A stretch of 64,000 nucleotides of DNA from Bugula neritina (taxonomy: Eukaryota > Bryozoa > Gymnolaemata > Cheilostomatida > Bugulidae), in NCBI GenBank assembly GCA_964035545.1, contig OZ037767.1:27697628-27761627 (forward strand). The letters run 5' to 3'. Of this stretch, positions 25,954-37,900 are shown piece by piece (the stretch's first letter is position 1; every line of letters begins with the position of its first letter). The translations under genes and the position numbers were made by a program. Below the pieces are notes generated by a model, which made no database searches, was not told where the DNA came from, and worked only from the letters and a program-made list of their open reading frames with translations.

Positions 25954-27972
25954 TTACTTGCAGATGCCAATAACACCACATGCCAATCTAGCACCTGCAT
26001 TACCAGTAGTAGGGCTCAGCTCATGACCACCTTTACCCAGGTCATCAATATCGGCATGAATAACCATGGTTCTTCCAACGACAGACAGTGGGCCAGTAAG
26101 CGTTACTTGCTTGTCCGTAATGTTCACAACAGCCTTACCCGAAGCATCTGCAGTTACATTCCCAAGATCTCCAACATGTCTAAAAATCAAAGTGAATACT
26201 ATGATCAGAATAATCAATTTCATTAGTTAAATCTATCAAGCATCACTTACTGCCAACGTTAATGCTACCACAATAAAAGTAAAATATGTTCCTATTAAAA
26301 CTTATGGTTTATTTTCAATACAAATTGTATTTATGTCAATTTTCACCAATTTGTTGAGAGTTTTCAGTACAACAATAATGCTCATCAGCCAATTGAAAAC
26401 TTAACATCTACATCAAAGAGAGTAAGGGTACTTAATAAATCAAAAACTACACAATATTTGCACAATTCATTATTTCAAAAGTTGAAAAAATTCATCTCTT
26501 GCAGTTATATAACACAATATAAATAGTTGATACAATTTTATTTTTATCCTAAAAGCAATAATTCTCAGCTATAAAATTAGAGCAAGTGTCAATATATCTG
26601 GCAATGCTGACCTTTCCTCATCACCAGGGGCACCATGAGTTTTACCGTGAGGGTTGAAATGCGGACCAGCACTTGTGCAGCCTGAAAATAAGAAAGAAGA
26701 ATGAAGTCACAATCATTGACCATGAAACTAATAATTGAAGTATCAATTCTTTATACCAGCATTTTATGTATTCAGCTACTACTGGCACAGAAAGCAATAT
26801 CTATGAACTTCTACTTGTGAAGGCAACCCATTATACTGAAACACAATTTACAACTAAATAAGCTTGATATATTTGCAGTTAAACTTTGACTACATGACAA
26901 AAATTGCAAAAAGAAACTTCATTACCGTTAGTGTTGTCTCCAAACTGGTGAACATGAAAGCCATGCTCACCAGGAGCTAGTCCAACGATCTCTCCTGTCA
27001 ACGTGCAGCTATCCCCATTCTACAAAACATGAGGTACATGATATGACAACAAGCACTGGTCAGTCTCAATTATAGTTTATGAGAATGATAATATTGACAA
27101 CATAACAGTAGATGCAAGTTGATATTTCAACTGAGGATAAAAATATTATGCAACAATTACATGTAGTGTTGAGTTTACCTAGTGGTCCCCGTGGCGTAAT
27201 GGTTAGCACACTTGCTTGCAAGCTGGAGGTCTCGGGTTCAATTCCCAGAACGGGCAAAATTATTTTTCAAGCTATTTTGGCCTTTAGTAAAGTGTATTGT
27301 GCTCCGAGGGAGTTGAGTGGCTAGGAGAGCCTGAAGCAGTAGTAGATAGGCCAGCGGAGTTCAGAGAACTGGGTGAGATGTAGTGTTGAGTTTACCCAGT
27401 GGTCCCCATGGTGTAATGGTTGGCACACTTGCTTGCAAGCCTGAGGTCTCGGGTTTGATTGACGGCAATTACTTTTTATTACATGCCCACTTCAAGCTGA
27501 ATAGAAAGTAGTACTCATAGTCATTATGGCCTCTAGTGTAAAAACTACCAACTGTGATAAAAGCTAAGATTGAAAAGAATTAACACAGTTACTCATAATG
27601 ACAACAAGTCACTTCTCTTGTTACTCATCCTGAAAGCTCTATTTAAATTTACTTTGGAAAGAGCAAGTGTTGATGGCAATTGTAATTTTTAAGACCAAGA
27701 ATTTCACTCTTTTACCGTTATGTTAACGGACACAACTTACCGGTTACCCCCCCCCCCCCATACTCGCGTCTACGCAGTATGACTGTATGAGTATCACTAT
27801 CACTATCAAATTCAATGAGTATCATACTCCTACTGAGTAGTGTCTAGTGAGTATCAGTATGAGTATGCACATACTGAGATATGACATTTAGTTTTACGGT
27901 TACCTGAGCAAAATGTATGGTTCCCGTCACCTCACCATCACCTTTGAGAACGCAGACTGCTTTCACTGACAT
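25954..27972 (-). CDS. SOD1: Cytosolic Cu/Zn superoxide dismutase
   Basis: Converts superoxide to oxygen and hydrogen peroxide. Exons: 27972-27904, 27019-26926, 26681-26612, 26179-25954, all GT/AG with matching phases, giving 152 residues (human SOD1 has 154 codons). The start [15 protein letters not shown] lacks a signal peptide, so the protein is cytosolic. Copper and zinc ligands are all visible: the [10 protein letters not shown] histidines, [12 protein letters not shown] histidines, HVGDLGN (zinc Asp) and the His in [10 protein letters not shown]. The active-site Arg and disulfide Cys lie in [13 protein letters not shown], and the partner Cys in [10 protein letters not shown]. Intron 1 (27903-27020) carries the tRNA-derived repeats and a low-complexity tract. 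The gene is convergent with SCAF and divergent from the WDR31-like gene, with 851 bases between the two start codons. Confidence 0.97.
27164..27480 (+). mobile_element. Tandem pair of tRNA-derived (SINE-like) repeats
   Basis: Two copies 217 bases apart, each preceded by TAGTGTTGAGTTTACC and starting GGTCCCC. Copy 1 has a perfect pol III A box TGGCGTAATGG (27192-27202) and a B box GGTTCAATTCC (27235-27245) one base from consensus. Copy 2 has a perfect A box TGGTGTAATGG (27409-27419) and a decayed T arm. Acceptor pairing is incomplete and the anticodon arm is shortened, so neither is a working tRNA. The body after copy 1 (27257-27380) looks like SINE tail. It lies in SOD1 intron 1, antisense to the gene. 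Confidence 0.65.
27766..27895. repeat. GAGTATC low-complexity tract in SOD1 intron 1
   Basis: Imperfect units such as TATGAGTATCACTATC, ATGAGTATCATACTCC and GTGAGTATCAGTATGAG. The tract lies right after the short first exon (27972-27904), so within about 200 bases of the SOD1 start. A 13-base C run (27747-27759) precedes it. Confidence 0.75.
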
Positions 27973-28823
27973 TATTTTTTTACTATTATTATAACTCTAA
28001 GTAATGTATAATAATTATAACTTATATTTATAATAATTAATAATGCTCTCAGTCTCAGCTCTGTCTATCTCTCTTGTCTTTAGGCTTTTCTCACTTTCTG
28101 GTGCAGTGACACTGACTCAGACTGTTACACTTACTGTAAGGGTAACTTTTGGCCTTAATAATAGTCAATTTTTTGATAGAAGTATTACACTAAAAGTAAA
28201 AGTAAAAGTAGCTGTAATCGTCGAATATAAATTTATTTACAACTTCTTAACAGTTCGCCACACTAAATTATTTAGACCAGACCGAGACTCAACGCAATAT
28301 CAAAATGGTGACTAGTGAGCTGCAGGGTGCACGAGCCGTAGCCTTTTTACAGAGCTTTAAACTATCAGTCATTGCATATGAAACCGCTGAATCAGGGATA
28401 CTAAACAGGCACGGGCAGTTGAATAGAGTTACGTTCAACGTACCCATTTCAATCCAAATCTTAGCCTTGAAATATATGTCACGATATAATCATTGGCTAA
28501 TCTCTAAAATAAAGCTGTATTTAAAAATGCTGTTTACAATTACTGCTGCCATTGCAAGTTGTAACTAAAACCACTGTAATGAGCTTCTGTTACGAAAAAA
28601 TGTCACTTGTGCTTAATTCTGTAGAAACGGAGAAAAGAGCTGCTGACTGACTTTACTAGTAGTAATAGTAATTGGAATAAAAAGTAGAATTATCTCCCAA
28701 AAACTAGTTAAAGTCTATGCGTATTCTATAACCTCAAATCCCAACACTATATTGCAATAGCGACGAGCTAAAGCTAGGACAACCGTGTTCTGTGTACTGT
28801 ACGAACTGAACCAAAGCTATAGA
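27973..28823. promoter_or_regulatory. Divergent SOD1/WDR31-like promoter interval
   Basis: The 851 bases between two oppositely oriented start codons must hold both promoters. It contains short AAAAGTAAAAGTAAAAGTAG and TAGTAGTAATAGTAATTGG runs (near 28190 and 28650). No TATA box can be assigned with confidence. Open frames here (28043-28568) show no homology. Confidence 0.5.
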
Positions 28824-31800
28824 ATGCGTAGCAAGAATCAGAATGAGCAGCTTCGAGCTATGGGTGAAACTGAATCTGAATGGTAAATTTAAATTAACTT
28901 TAATTGCAGTAATATAAAGTTCTCAAGTTTAAACTTGGGGGTTGTAACATTACCTAATAGTAATACTAATACTTATAATACAAGTATAACTACAGCATCA
29001 CGTACAGGGCAGAGCGAGGTGAATTATAGGTGAGGAGAACTATGTCTATAGGCATAGCATCACATTTTCATTTTCATTTTGATTTAGTTTTACTGAATGC
29101 AGAATAGTCAATGGAGCTTATAGTTGTAGTTTTAGTCAATATCATACTCATGGTCATACAGTGATACTGATAGTGATAGTCATAGTGATACTCTAATACT
29201 AATAGTATTATTGTTAGTATTACTATTACTATTAGTATTAGTATTAGTTCATATAGCTTTGTACAGACTACTGTCTAGAAGGTTTCATACAGGAAATAGT
29301 TTTCAAGCTGGTGACTCTTGATTGCAAATGCTAGGTAGATGCTTGATTTGACAGATGAAGAAATAAGTAATGGACAGAATATACAGCACACTCTGTAACT
29401 GTTGGAAAGGCTCTGAGCAAATGTAAGTGGGAATTTTTAATGTTTATATAATATTAATATCAGAGTATCTTCATTTTTATATGTAGTTGAAAACTCCCAG
29501 TTCTATTTAATTTGAAGCTACTGTTGAAACCATTATGATTGCTTGTTTGAAGTATTTGGTGTAGCAATAATTGTAGCTTAGTGTAAATTACAATTGCAAT
29601 TATTAGGTCTACCTTTTTGAGTGTAATTTACTCAAACCACAGCAACTTGTTTATGTGTTGACTATTAATAACTTTTTTAGCAAAGTTTTACATTTGTAAC
29701 TTGCAAGTACTGCAATAACTTGTAGTAGGTACTGCAATTAATAGTTTTTATTTAGTATCAAAAATATCATTGGAGCCGATATGTGTGCCATTTATTATAT
29801 TAAAATATGTTTTAAGTTTTCATAGCACACAACTAGTTTATGGCTAACTTTCATTTATTAATCTAGGCAGCCCCCAGTTTCGACGGAGTTAGAAGCTCAT
29901 CCAGGTTCCACAGGTGACGCAGTTGGTGACACAAAGCTGTTGAGGACAGCCTTGGTGACTGAGGAGAACAGTGCTAATTTCAATGCATTGGTAGAAATTC
30001 CGAATCAGCAAATTCTATGCGGTGAGCTGGTTTTTTTCTATTTTTAGTTTTTCAATGGGTGTAAAAATCTGAACTGCAATACTGATTCAATGGTACCTAA
30101 TAATATTTTCTTACTTTGAAGGGGATTCAAATGGAAAGATGTTCTCAGTTGATCATGTGAAAGACAAGTTATTAAAGCAATGGGATGGGCATAGTAAAAG
30201 TATTACAAAAGTAGGTTTTCAATTTACTATGTTGGTGTTACAATTTCTTTAGTTCTATTGGTTTTATTACTCAATAATTGTTATATTTGCTTTTGTTTTT
30301 TGTATTTGTTTGACTAATCGAAACTCTTGATTAATTTACATCAAAACATTACTTTGTATTAATTGCTTTCTCTGTATCACATTTAAAAGTTTTAAAAGCT
30401 TCTCGCAAAACAATACCAAATATGTACAACAGGTATTCTATTTAGAATGTAATAAATATTAGGAGTTGTCTTTTACCAGGCATGTCTAGAAGCTGATGTT
30501 GATGGTCCTCCTAGCAACATGTTCACTGCATCACGAGATCTATCTATTAAAATGTGGAAAATCAATGGAGGTTCTTCCTGTATGCAGGAGTTCAAAGGGC
30601 ATCATGATTTAGTAGTATCAGCTGTAGCAGCACATCCTAGTATGTTGATAATCAGCAGAGTTCAGAAGTTTAGAAACTGATTTTCTGACTACTCCCTAAA
30701 CTTAAGTTAATGAATCTTATTTTTTCCTTTATTATTTGTATTTACTTCGTTATAAATTATGTATGGTGCTTGAACTATAATTATTACCAGCAAGCAAACT
30801 ATTTTTTATTTGATATTTAATTTATCAGCGTTTCATCTACTTGTCTTTATCCTGATAGAAAATAGGAATGTGATATGCAGTGGTTCTCGAGATAACACTG
30901 TTGCATTATGGGATGTGAATACAGGAAGTGTTACAGACAGTGTTAAAATAGCCCGAAACCTGGTCACAGATTTATGCTGGAAAGATGATATTTTAGCCCA
31001 AACTTCCGAGGATAAATCGCTGAGGTACTTAGTCTCTATAGTCTATCTTACAACCATTTGCACATTGGTATAGGGTAGTCTCTGCTATTAACTATCCTCT
31101 AATGCTTTTGACAGACTCTGGGACCCTCGTAGTCTCGAAGTTACACACACATTTATTAAGAAGCAGCAAATTTTGACCAGCTGTGACGTAAGCGGCAGCA
31201 TTGTAGCCACAAGTAGTAGTGGTTTTAACGGCTCAGGCTGTGAAATATCTGTAAGTTATCTTTTACTTGTGATTTACCAGCTCATTGTTTTATACTTTCT
31301 TGCTAAAAATGTCTTTGTGACTATTGACATTTTGTTGGAATTTCATCTTCCACTTTTGACAAAACTTAATTTTCTTGCAGCTTTTTAGAATATCAAATGA
31401 AGTTTATCAATGTAATCTTTTTAGCTAGTATATGCTAATTGTATTATAAGCTTTTGGTAATAAAAGTATAAAGAATGCGGTGGCCTCACGCTTCACATTA
31501 GTGTTACCATGACCTATTTACTATATACATATACTCTTGAGTTTTCCTGACTCTGCCTACTTTGACCTCGCTTTTTGATATGTCTATTCCATACTTATGT
31601 GACTTAATTTTCTTATTATAAACTTATATGGCTTGATAAATCGAGTCTGTACTTAGGTTACTTGATAAATCAGGTATGTACCTATGTTACTTGATACATT
31701 AAGTATGTACTTATGTCACTTGATAAATCAAGTATGTACTTGTGTCACTTGATAAATCGAGTATGTACTTGTGTCACTTGATAAATCAAGTATGTACCTA

Positions 31801-33031
31801 TGTTACTTGATAAATTAAGGCCAGGTTGTTGTGTATTGTTATAGCTTTGGGATCATCGCAATACCACATTGCCATATCACGAGTTCAAGGGTCACACTGA
31901 GAAGGTGAACAAGTGCAGCTTTGTTGCCAACTCTCAGAGTTCAAGTTTATACCTGGTATGTTATTTCACTATGAGAACATCTGAAGAATAGTCATATTTT
32001 GATATAATGGTTTACTGGAACCTGTGTGTGCAAATTCCTTATTTACTGGACATGTTATTTTTTCCCCATGAGCAAAATAATTTCAACCAGCGCTTATTTA
32101 TATTTTTCACTTGGGTGCTGTGACAGAGAAATTTTATTAGCCCAAGTTCTTTTGTTGTCTTGATGAGTTTGGGTTAGGAGCTAGTTCCCTTGATCTCCAA
32201 ATTGCAAATTTTTCTTCATATTGGAAATATTTATTGTGCAAGCACTACCCACCTAGTTTTAACATACCATTCATTAGCAAACTATAATTTTAGCTCTAAT
32301 CATGTTGTGTGATATTTATTGCTAACTACTACCAATATATTTAATAAGTTTTTCCTTTCAAGTTTAAATGCTGGTATAACTACTTTATAAATTACGCCAT
32401 ATTTGTAGATCTATCCTTTTTTCAAGAGATGTAATAATTTTGGCAACATGTATCATTTCATTTACTTTATTGAGCTGTAAGTTGAATTAAGTTGTAATCC
32501 CAGTTATTTATCCTGCTGCTAGTTAGGAAAACTAGAAGCATTTTCAGTATATTAAAATTCAAAATTCTATTAATAATAAATAGTTTTCACCCTCTTTTAT
32601 TCATGCTGATTTTACCAGAATTTTTTATGATCAAAAGTTTGGTCTTTTAAACAAGATTTCATTATACTTCTTAAAGTAAATATTATTGTAAAACTTTCAA
32701 CATGATTAGAGACATTTACACGATGACTAAATACTTATGCAGGTGTCTGGCTCAGCTGACAGGTCTCTTCGAATCTGGAATGTCAAGGACTTTGCTGAAG
32801 AATATAACGTCTGTTTGAGTAATCAAATAGTTACCTTCACCCAACTAACTCCAGCCAGCAGTGCATCTTACTCAAGGTAAGTTTTTATTGCTTGAAAATG
32901 TTTAATCTGGATTTTTAGAGCATTATGCACTAGCAACTATGAAAGTATATTTTTATTTTAGGTTTGCCGTTTCTCTCCATGACATTGGTGTTGGGGTAGT
33001 ATCAGCACCACAGCTATCCCAACCCGACTAA
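28824..33031 (+). CDS. WDR31: WD-repeat protein, WDR31-like
   Basis: Beta-propeller protein; WDR31 is linked in animals to cilium function and GTPase-activating partners. Exons: 28824-28882, 29867-30021, 30122-30210, 30480-30639, 30859-31024, 31115-31250, 31845-31955, 32743-32876, 32962-33031. All phases fit, giving 359 residues (human WDR31 about 367). Repeat signatures appear in order: TASRDLSIKMW, GSRDNTVALWD, TSEDKSLRLWDPR, EISLWDHRNT and SGSADRSLRIWNV, with GH dipeptides starting blades (FKGHHD, FKGHTEKV). Assignment to WDR31 rests on length, blade order and the SGSADR-LRIW end, and is less certain than the WD fold. The first exon with MRSKNQNEQLRAM is chosen because its phase and donor fit; another start is possible. 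A poly(A) signal candidate AATAAA is at 33338-33343. Confidence 0.83.
28920..29250. repeat. AGTAAT/ATTAGT low-complexity tract in WDR31-like intron 1
   Basis: Begins with TAATAGTAATACTAATAC, then AGTGATACTGATAGTGATAG. Around 29211 it flips from ACTAATAGTATT to GTTAGTATTACTATTAC. It starts some 40-60 bases after the first exon of the WDR31-like gene. Confidence 0.75.
31632..31820. repeat. 29-bp minisatellite, about 6.5 copies
   Basis: Units of exactly 29 bases (six full periods from 31632 to 31806) built on CTTGATAAATC, then A or G, then AGTATGTACTT. Few substitutions separate the copies. The array ends about 25 bases before exon 7 of the WDR31-like gene (31845). Confidence 0.95.
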
Positions 33032-34119
33032 AGATGCTGGTATATCTAAGAGGCTATGAATTATGCTTGTAAAGTATTTGGAGCACCTACAATTGACTAC
33101 TACACATACAACAAAAATTATTAACAATTTACAGCATGTTTACCATTGGTTGGATGTTACATTGTAATTTATGTAATATTACTAACCTATTTATTTTTAG
33201 TCCTATTTTTATTTTATAGAATCATCCGTCCATTCTTAGCAATTCAGCTTCGTCCATTTTCTGATACTTTATTTTGAATGTTTCAAATTTTAAAAATGTT
33301 GCTGGTATTTAGAATCTATATGTCTACATTTATTTAAAATAAATATTTTGCAAACTCTCCTGAAATCATCACTGTCAACGTATTTCTGTAGTATGTAATT
33401 AACAGGAAGTTTTGTCATGAAAGGTAAATCGCTTATCCCTGTGACTGTAAAAATGAATAGCTCTTGTGCTTTGCAATACCATCTTTGGTGAAGTGACTAG
33501 CTTTCAAACTCTCTTTTGTCACAGTGTTGGACATGTTTAACAATAGCTGTGGCCTGTGGCAATGCTAAGTTTGGCTTCATAATGTTTCAAGTGGTCAGGA
33601 CTCTGCCAACAGGTTGAAAATAATTGAAAATAAAATACGGCTTATATGGTTTAAGCATAAGTTACTGTGAGGGTAAATTAATATTTTGCCTTGAGAAATT
33701 GGTGTCTAGATAGTGATGTGAATTATATTATATAAGTATCAGACTGTATTTTTATGCCATTGCAAGCAATTGCTACTGGAATACATTCCATCAAAATAGC
33801 GCGAATGTCTTGAAGATTAACTAAACAGCTTTATGGTTTCAAGAGGCAAGACAAGCTTTTAATTAAATAGTAATTATATGCTTTGCATAATTGGTATTAA
33901 GTATAATAGCCTTAGTATCGCATTGTAAGTTTGTGATTGGTAGGTATCATTTTTTATGGTAGCTAGCCCGCGAGTTGCGCTGCCATCAAAGTTGTTCTCT
34001 CCTAGGTCAAAACCGGGTCATACGAATACAACTACTGGATTGGTCAGCTTTGCAGTTTAAACAGTGTGATTGGATCATAAAATTACATTTTCCTCAATGA
34101 CAACAAAGTTTCATCATCT

Positions 34120-34165
34120 GAGCACGCGTTTCTTCTGAGTTCTTCGGCGTGGTTAGCAGAAACAG
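34120..34165 (+). promoter_or_regulatory. Probable MTHFR first (5' UTR) exon and start region
   Basis: GCAGAAACAG precedes a strong donor GTAAGTTG at 34166. The matching acceptor TTTCTTTAG ends at 34901 and the exon continues to the start codon at 34977. The 5' boundary is a guess; transcription start is probably within or just before 34080-34120. Confidence 0.45.
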
Positions 34166-34289
34166 GTAAGTTGTTATAATTATTATGATTGTTATTCTAC
34201 CCGCGATGCAACAGTGTTCATGATAAAAGTTGACGAAGTCGTTTGATGGAATTATTTAAAATAACAGAAAAATTTTACACTCGGAACTA

Positions 34290-34700
34290 AGAGATATTTA
34301 TATTGATATATCATTATGATTATCACAGATTTAGATTATCAAATTCAATGGCAATATGAATATCATTATCAATATGAATATCATAATGATAATTCATATT
34401 CAATTTCATTTATTCATATAGATATACTTATTAGTTAGAGTTGGAGTTATACTTATACTTGAAGGTGTGGAAGTTAAAGTTAAATTGTAATTTAAAAGCT
34501 CAAACTAAAGTTATTCAGTTAATCAAATTTAAGTTTAACTTGAGCCTTAGGTTTAACTTAGTCTAAGTCTTAAACTCAAAGTTTATTAATATTTATGTTG
34601 TATTATTATTATTATTATTAAAATAAAACTAAAATCAAAGACACATAACTAACAGTAATGCTATAACTATAAGTTTATCTTATACTTATACTTATAGTTA
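34290..34700. repeat. Low-complexity tract in MTHFR 5' UTR intron
   Basis: Several blocks: ATTATCAATATGAATATC-type units (34320-34430), AAGTTAAAGTTAAA and GTTTAACTT units (34460-34580), TTATTATTATTA (34590-34620) and ACTTATACTTATAG (34680-34700). It resembles the other promoter-side tracts but is more AT-rich. Confidence 0.65.
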
Positions 34701-34976
34701 TTCTTAGCCTTGTGGCTGTGCTCTACTCAACATGATCATGATGATGATCACCATCACCATGCTCATGATTCACCTTGACTTTCCCTTTGGGCTCAGCATT
34801 CAATGTTCAATAAAATTTCATATTGAGGAATTTGAAGTAGTTGATTTTGGCATTGCAACATTTACTTTATATTTATAAATGCTAATACTCTATTTCTTTA
34901 GGTAGCAAATTGGATGAGATAAAGCAGTGCCCGTGCCTATGTAAAATTAAATCCGTTTATACAGTGAATCCACAAG

Positions 34977-37900
34977 ATGTCAACTCGAGGAATACCGAGT
35001 GAAATTTTTGACCCACCCACTCCTCCTCATTCTACAGACTGCTCAAGAAGCCAGTCTCCCTTTTCTGTATTAAACAAGTTTAAACCTCTACGACAAAAAG
35101 TGCTTGATCGGTATGAGAGCAAGGATCCTTTCTTCTCCTTCGAGTTCTTCCCTCCTCGTACTGCTAATGGAGCCCTCAATCTGCTATCCAGGTCAGTGTA
35201 TGCATATTTTCTGTGGTAAGAAGTAAATTTGTGTTTTTAAGTTCAAAGAATTTCTCTTTTCAAATCCATATAGTCAGAATTAATGGTACGTATCATTAAC
35301 TTCTGCTGTAATTTTAACTTTTGTGGATTGTATTATAAATATTAGTGTACTAATTTTTGTGGTTTTGATGGAAACTGAACTTGTTAGCAGCACAAAAATG
35401 TTGTATACTTTAACTTTGGTACAATGTAACAAAATAGACTACCAATATAAAGTTGAAAAACAATGTTTCGTAGCTAAACTGTGCTAAAATTTTGTCTTGA
35501 GCTTTTTTGCAATCAAAATAATTTTGAGGCTCGTAGTATTATAAACTTGATAATATGCGATAGAACTCAATACCAACAGCATAGTAAATTGTAAATAAAA
35601 CCCAGTACTGGCTGTGTAATAATATTGATAAGATATTGGTATGTGCAATTCCTGTTCAAAAATTAACATAATATTATTCTCTCGGATTGTCGCACCACTC
35701 GACTCTTTTTCACATTTTGACCACCACATGATTCAATAGACATGGAATTTGTTTTAGAATGGAGCGAATGAGCCAAGGTGGGCCTTTGTTTTGTGATATA
35801 ACGTGGCACGCATCTGGAAATGCTCTTAGCTCAGAGCCTACTAGCTCCTTGACATTTGCGATGGCCATGATCAACCACATCGGCTTGAACACTATGTTAC
35901 ACATAACAGCCTGCAAACAGCAGGTTGAAGATATAGACAGACATCTGAATAAAGCTAAAGACCTTGGTGTTAGCAGTTTACTGCTACTTCGTGGTGGTGA
36001 GTTTCATAAATCAATAACTAATAATACTGATTATCAGGTGAGTATTTTGAGAAACTAATGCTGATTTCTGTATTGGTAATTTGTAGTTAGCATATAGTAT
36101 TTGTAAAAGGGTCAGGTCCAGTACTAACTATTCTTGCTGTCGTCAGCGTGTAGACCTATACCACCCCACCTCACCCCCCCCCCCTTCATCTGGGAGGTTT
36201 TAGAGGTTGGGTAGACACAAGACACACTCGGGTAAATGTTGCTTGTCATGGCATGCTATTTATCTAGATTTTAAAACACGATAAAGTTTGGCATAAAACC
36301 CACCATCTGGTGATATTTTCTCAATTCACTAGGCTGCAAAACCTTCGGTCATACCAGCAGGAACGAATTAGTTTTGTGCAAGCTACTTTCTACTATTATC
36401 AAACCCTTCATTGAAGACCTAAAGAGAAGTGCGGTGTACTAAAGTCTAAAACTGTTCATTTCAAAGTCCTATGGCGCAATGAGGCAAACACAGCAAATAT
36501 TGCTGAAAGTCAGTAGAATCGGTCTTTGTTTGCTGATAATTTTAATATGTATGAAATCATATGTATTAAAATTATGGAAAAAACTCTCAAAAGCTCTCTA
36601 TCACCGGCTTTCCATGTACCGATCTCAGGGAGATCGATCCATGGAAAGACGCCAAAGATCGATCTCAGTCGTTCTGAGCTGGTCGGTCTGTAGAGCTCGA
36701 ACTCAGATCGATCTCAAGGCAATAAGACCATGGAAAGACGAAAGATCGATTCGAGAAGTAGAAAAATGACTGCTCGCTAAAATGTTGTCTGCTAATGAAA
36801 ACGATAACTTATTGTTAATTACTAAGCAAAGTACTTAATAATTAAGATAGCCATTTTTTCAAGTGACAAAACTTTGAATTTTAGTAAAATGATTAAGAAA
36901 ACTTAATTATGTAAAATTATAGACGGTGGAAGATACAAAAAGTGAGAGCATTTAAATTGAATTTAAACGACTAGTATAACGCACTGCCATTAGTTATTTG
37001 CTGCGCAATCTTAAGCCTAATAATCCCGTAATTTTATAAATAAGCTGCACAACAGCTATAAATTTTATATAAGCTGTCAAGCTAAAATATTAAAATCAAT
37101 TATCTTAAATTGGCCAAATTACTTCATATTAAAAGCTTTACTGTGTAGAGTTTATAGCTGACGTTAAATTTTAGACTATGAAAATTTTGTTTTTTAACAG
37201 CAGTAGCTTTTACCACTTAGGTGGGTGAAAAAAATATACTAATAAAGTAGTCTTCACCTAAGAGGAGGCAACTCCGAGAGATCGATCTGACACTCTCATG
37301 GAAAAATGATCGATCTGAGCACATTGCTCAGATCGATCTCAACGAGATCGATCTGAGATCGGTACATGGAAAGCCCGTGTATGTCTTATATGTGCCTGCA
37401 TAGTTTATGACCTGCAGTTCGTGACCTTTGAACCTGAAAACTAATGTTCATGTTTTAAGCAACTTCCATCAATATTTCCATCACGCAGTCTTGTAATGAT
37501 TGAGCATTCCCTAACATAATGATGTTACGGAATTTCAATTTGATTCCCGGTAGGTAGTTGACTACATGACTTCAGTTTATCTCCTCTGTGGTTGTCAGTA
37601 ACTTGCCACGCTACCTTATCCAGGGTGTTGTTTAAATTACATTCTCCAGCAATGGTCTGCTAGAAAAGGCGTGATGTTGTAATTTATAAAATTTTCCACA
37701 ATCATGTCTACTGCCGGACCTGGACATGTTTCATCAGACTTGAGCAGTTGGCCAGCAATGATAACCCTTCTTTAATATAGCTTGGAGGTTTATCATATTG
37801 ATAAAGAGACAAGTGTTGAATATCCTGTAAATATAGCTGAGCACTGTAGTAGTACGTGATGGGAGGCATGATTGACAGCTGACAGCTTACTATCACTCCG

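Larger units (their letters stand above)
33032..34976. other. Intergenic region between WDR31-like gene and MTHFR
   Basis: The first 300 bases are the WDR31-like 3' UTR up to the AATAAA at 33338. The middle has no gene signal. A probable MTHFR 5' UTR exon ends at 34165 with donor GTAAGT and joins an acceptor at 34901; the sequence before it is locally richer in CpG (CACGCG, TTCGGCG), unlike the surrounding DNA. Low-complexity tracts fill much of that UTR intron. Confidence 0.55.

Noticed and set aside
27184-27256. Functional tRNA gene
   Set aside because: A and B boxes are good, but the acceptor stem and anticodon arm do not pair properly and a second decayed copy follows with the same flank.
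28043-28568. Two overlapping 90-codon open frames in the SOD1/WDR31-like gap
   Set aside because: No homology, low-complexity content, and they occupy the divergent promoter interval.
31632-31820. 29-bp periodic repeat as a CRISPR array
   Set aside because: The period is all repeat, with no unique spacers; it is an intronic minisatellite.
36479-36769. 96-codon frame in MTHFR intron 2
   Set aside because: It runs into the left arm of the 778-bp transposon; Arg/Ser content comes from the GATCGAT repeats.
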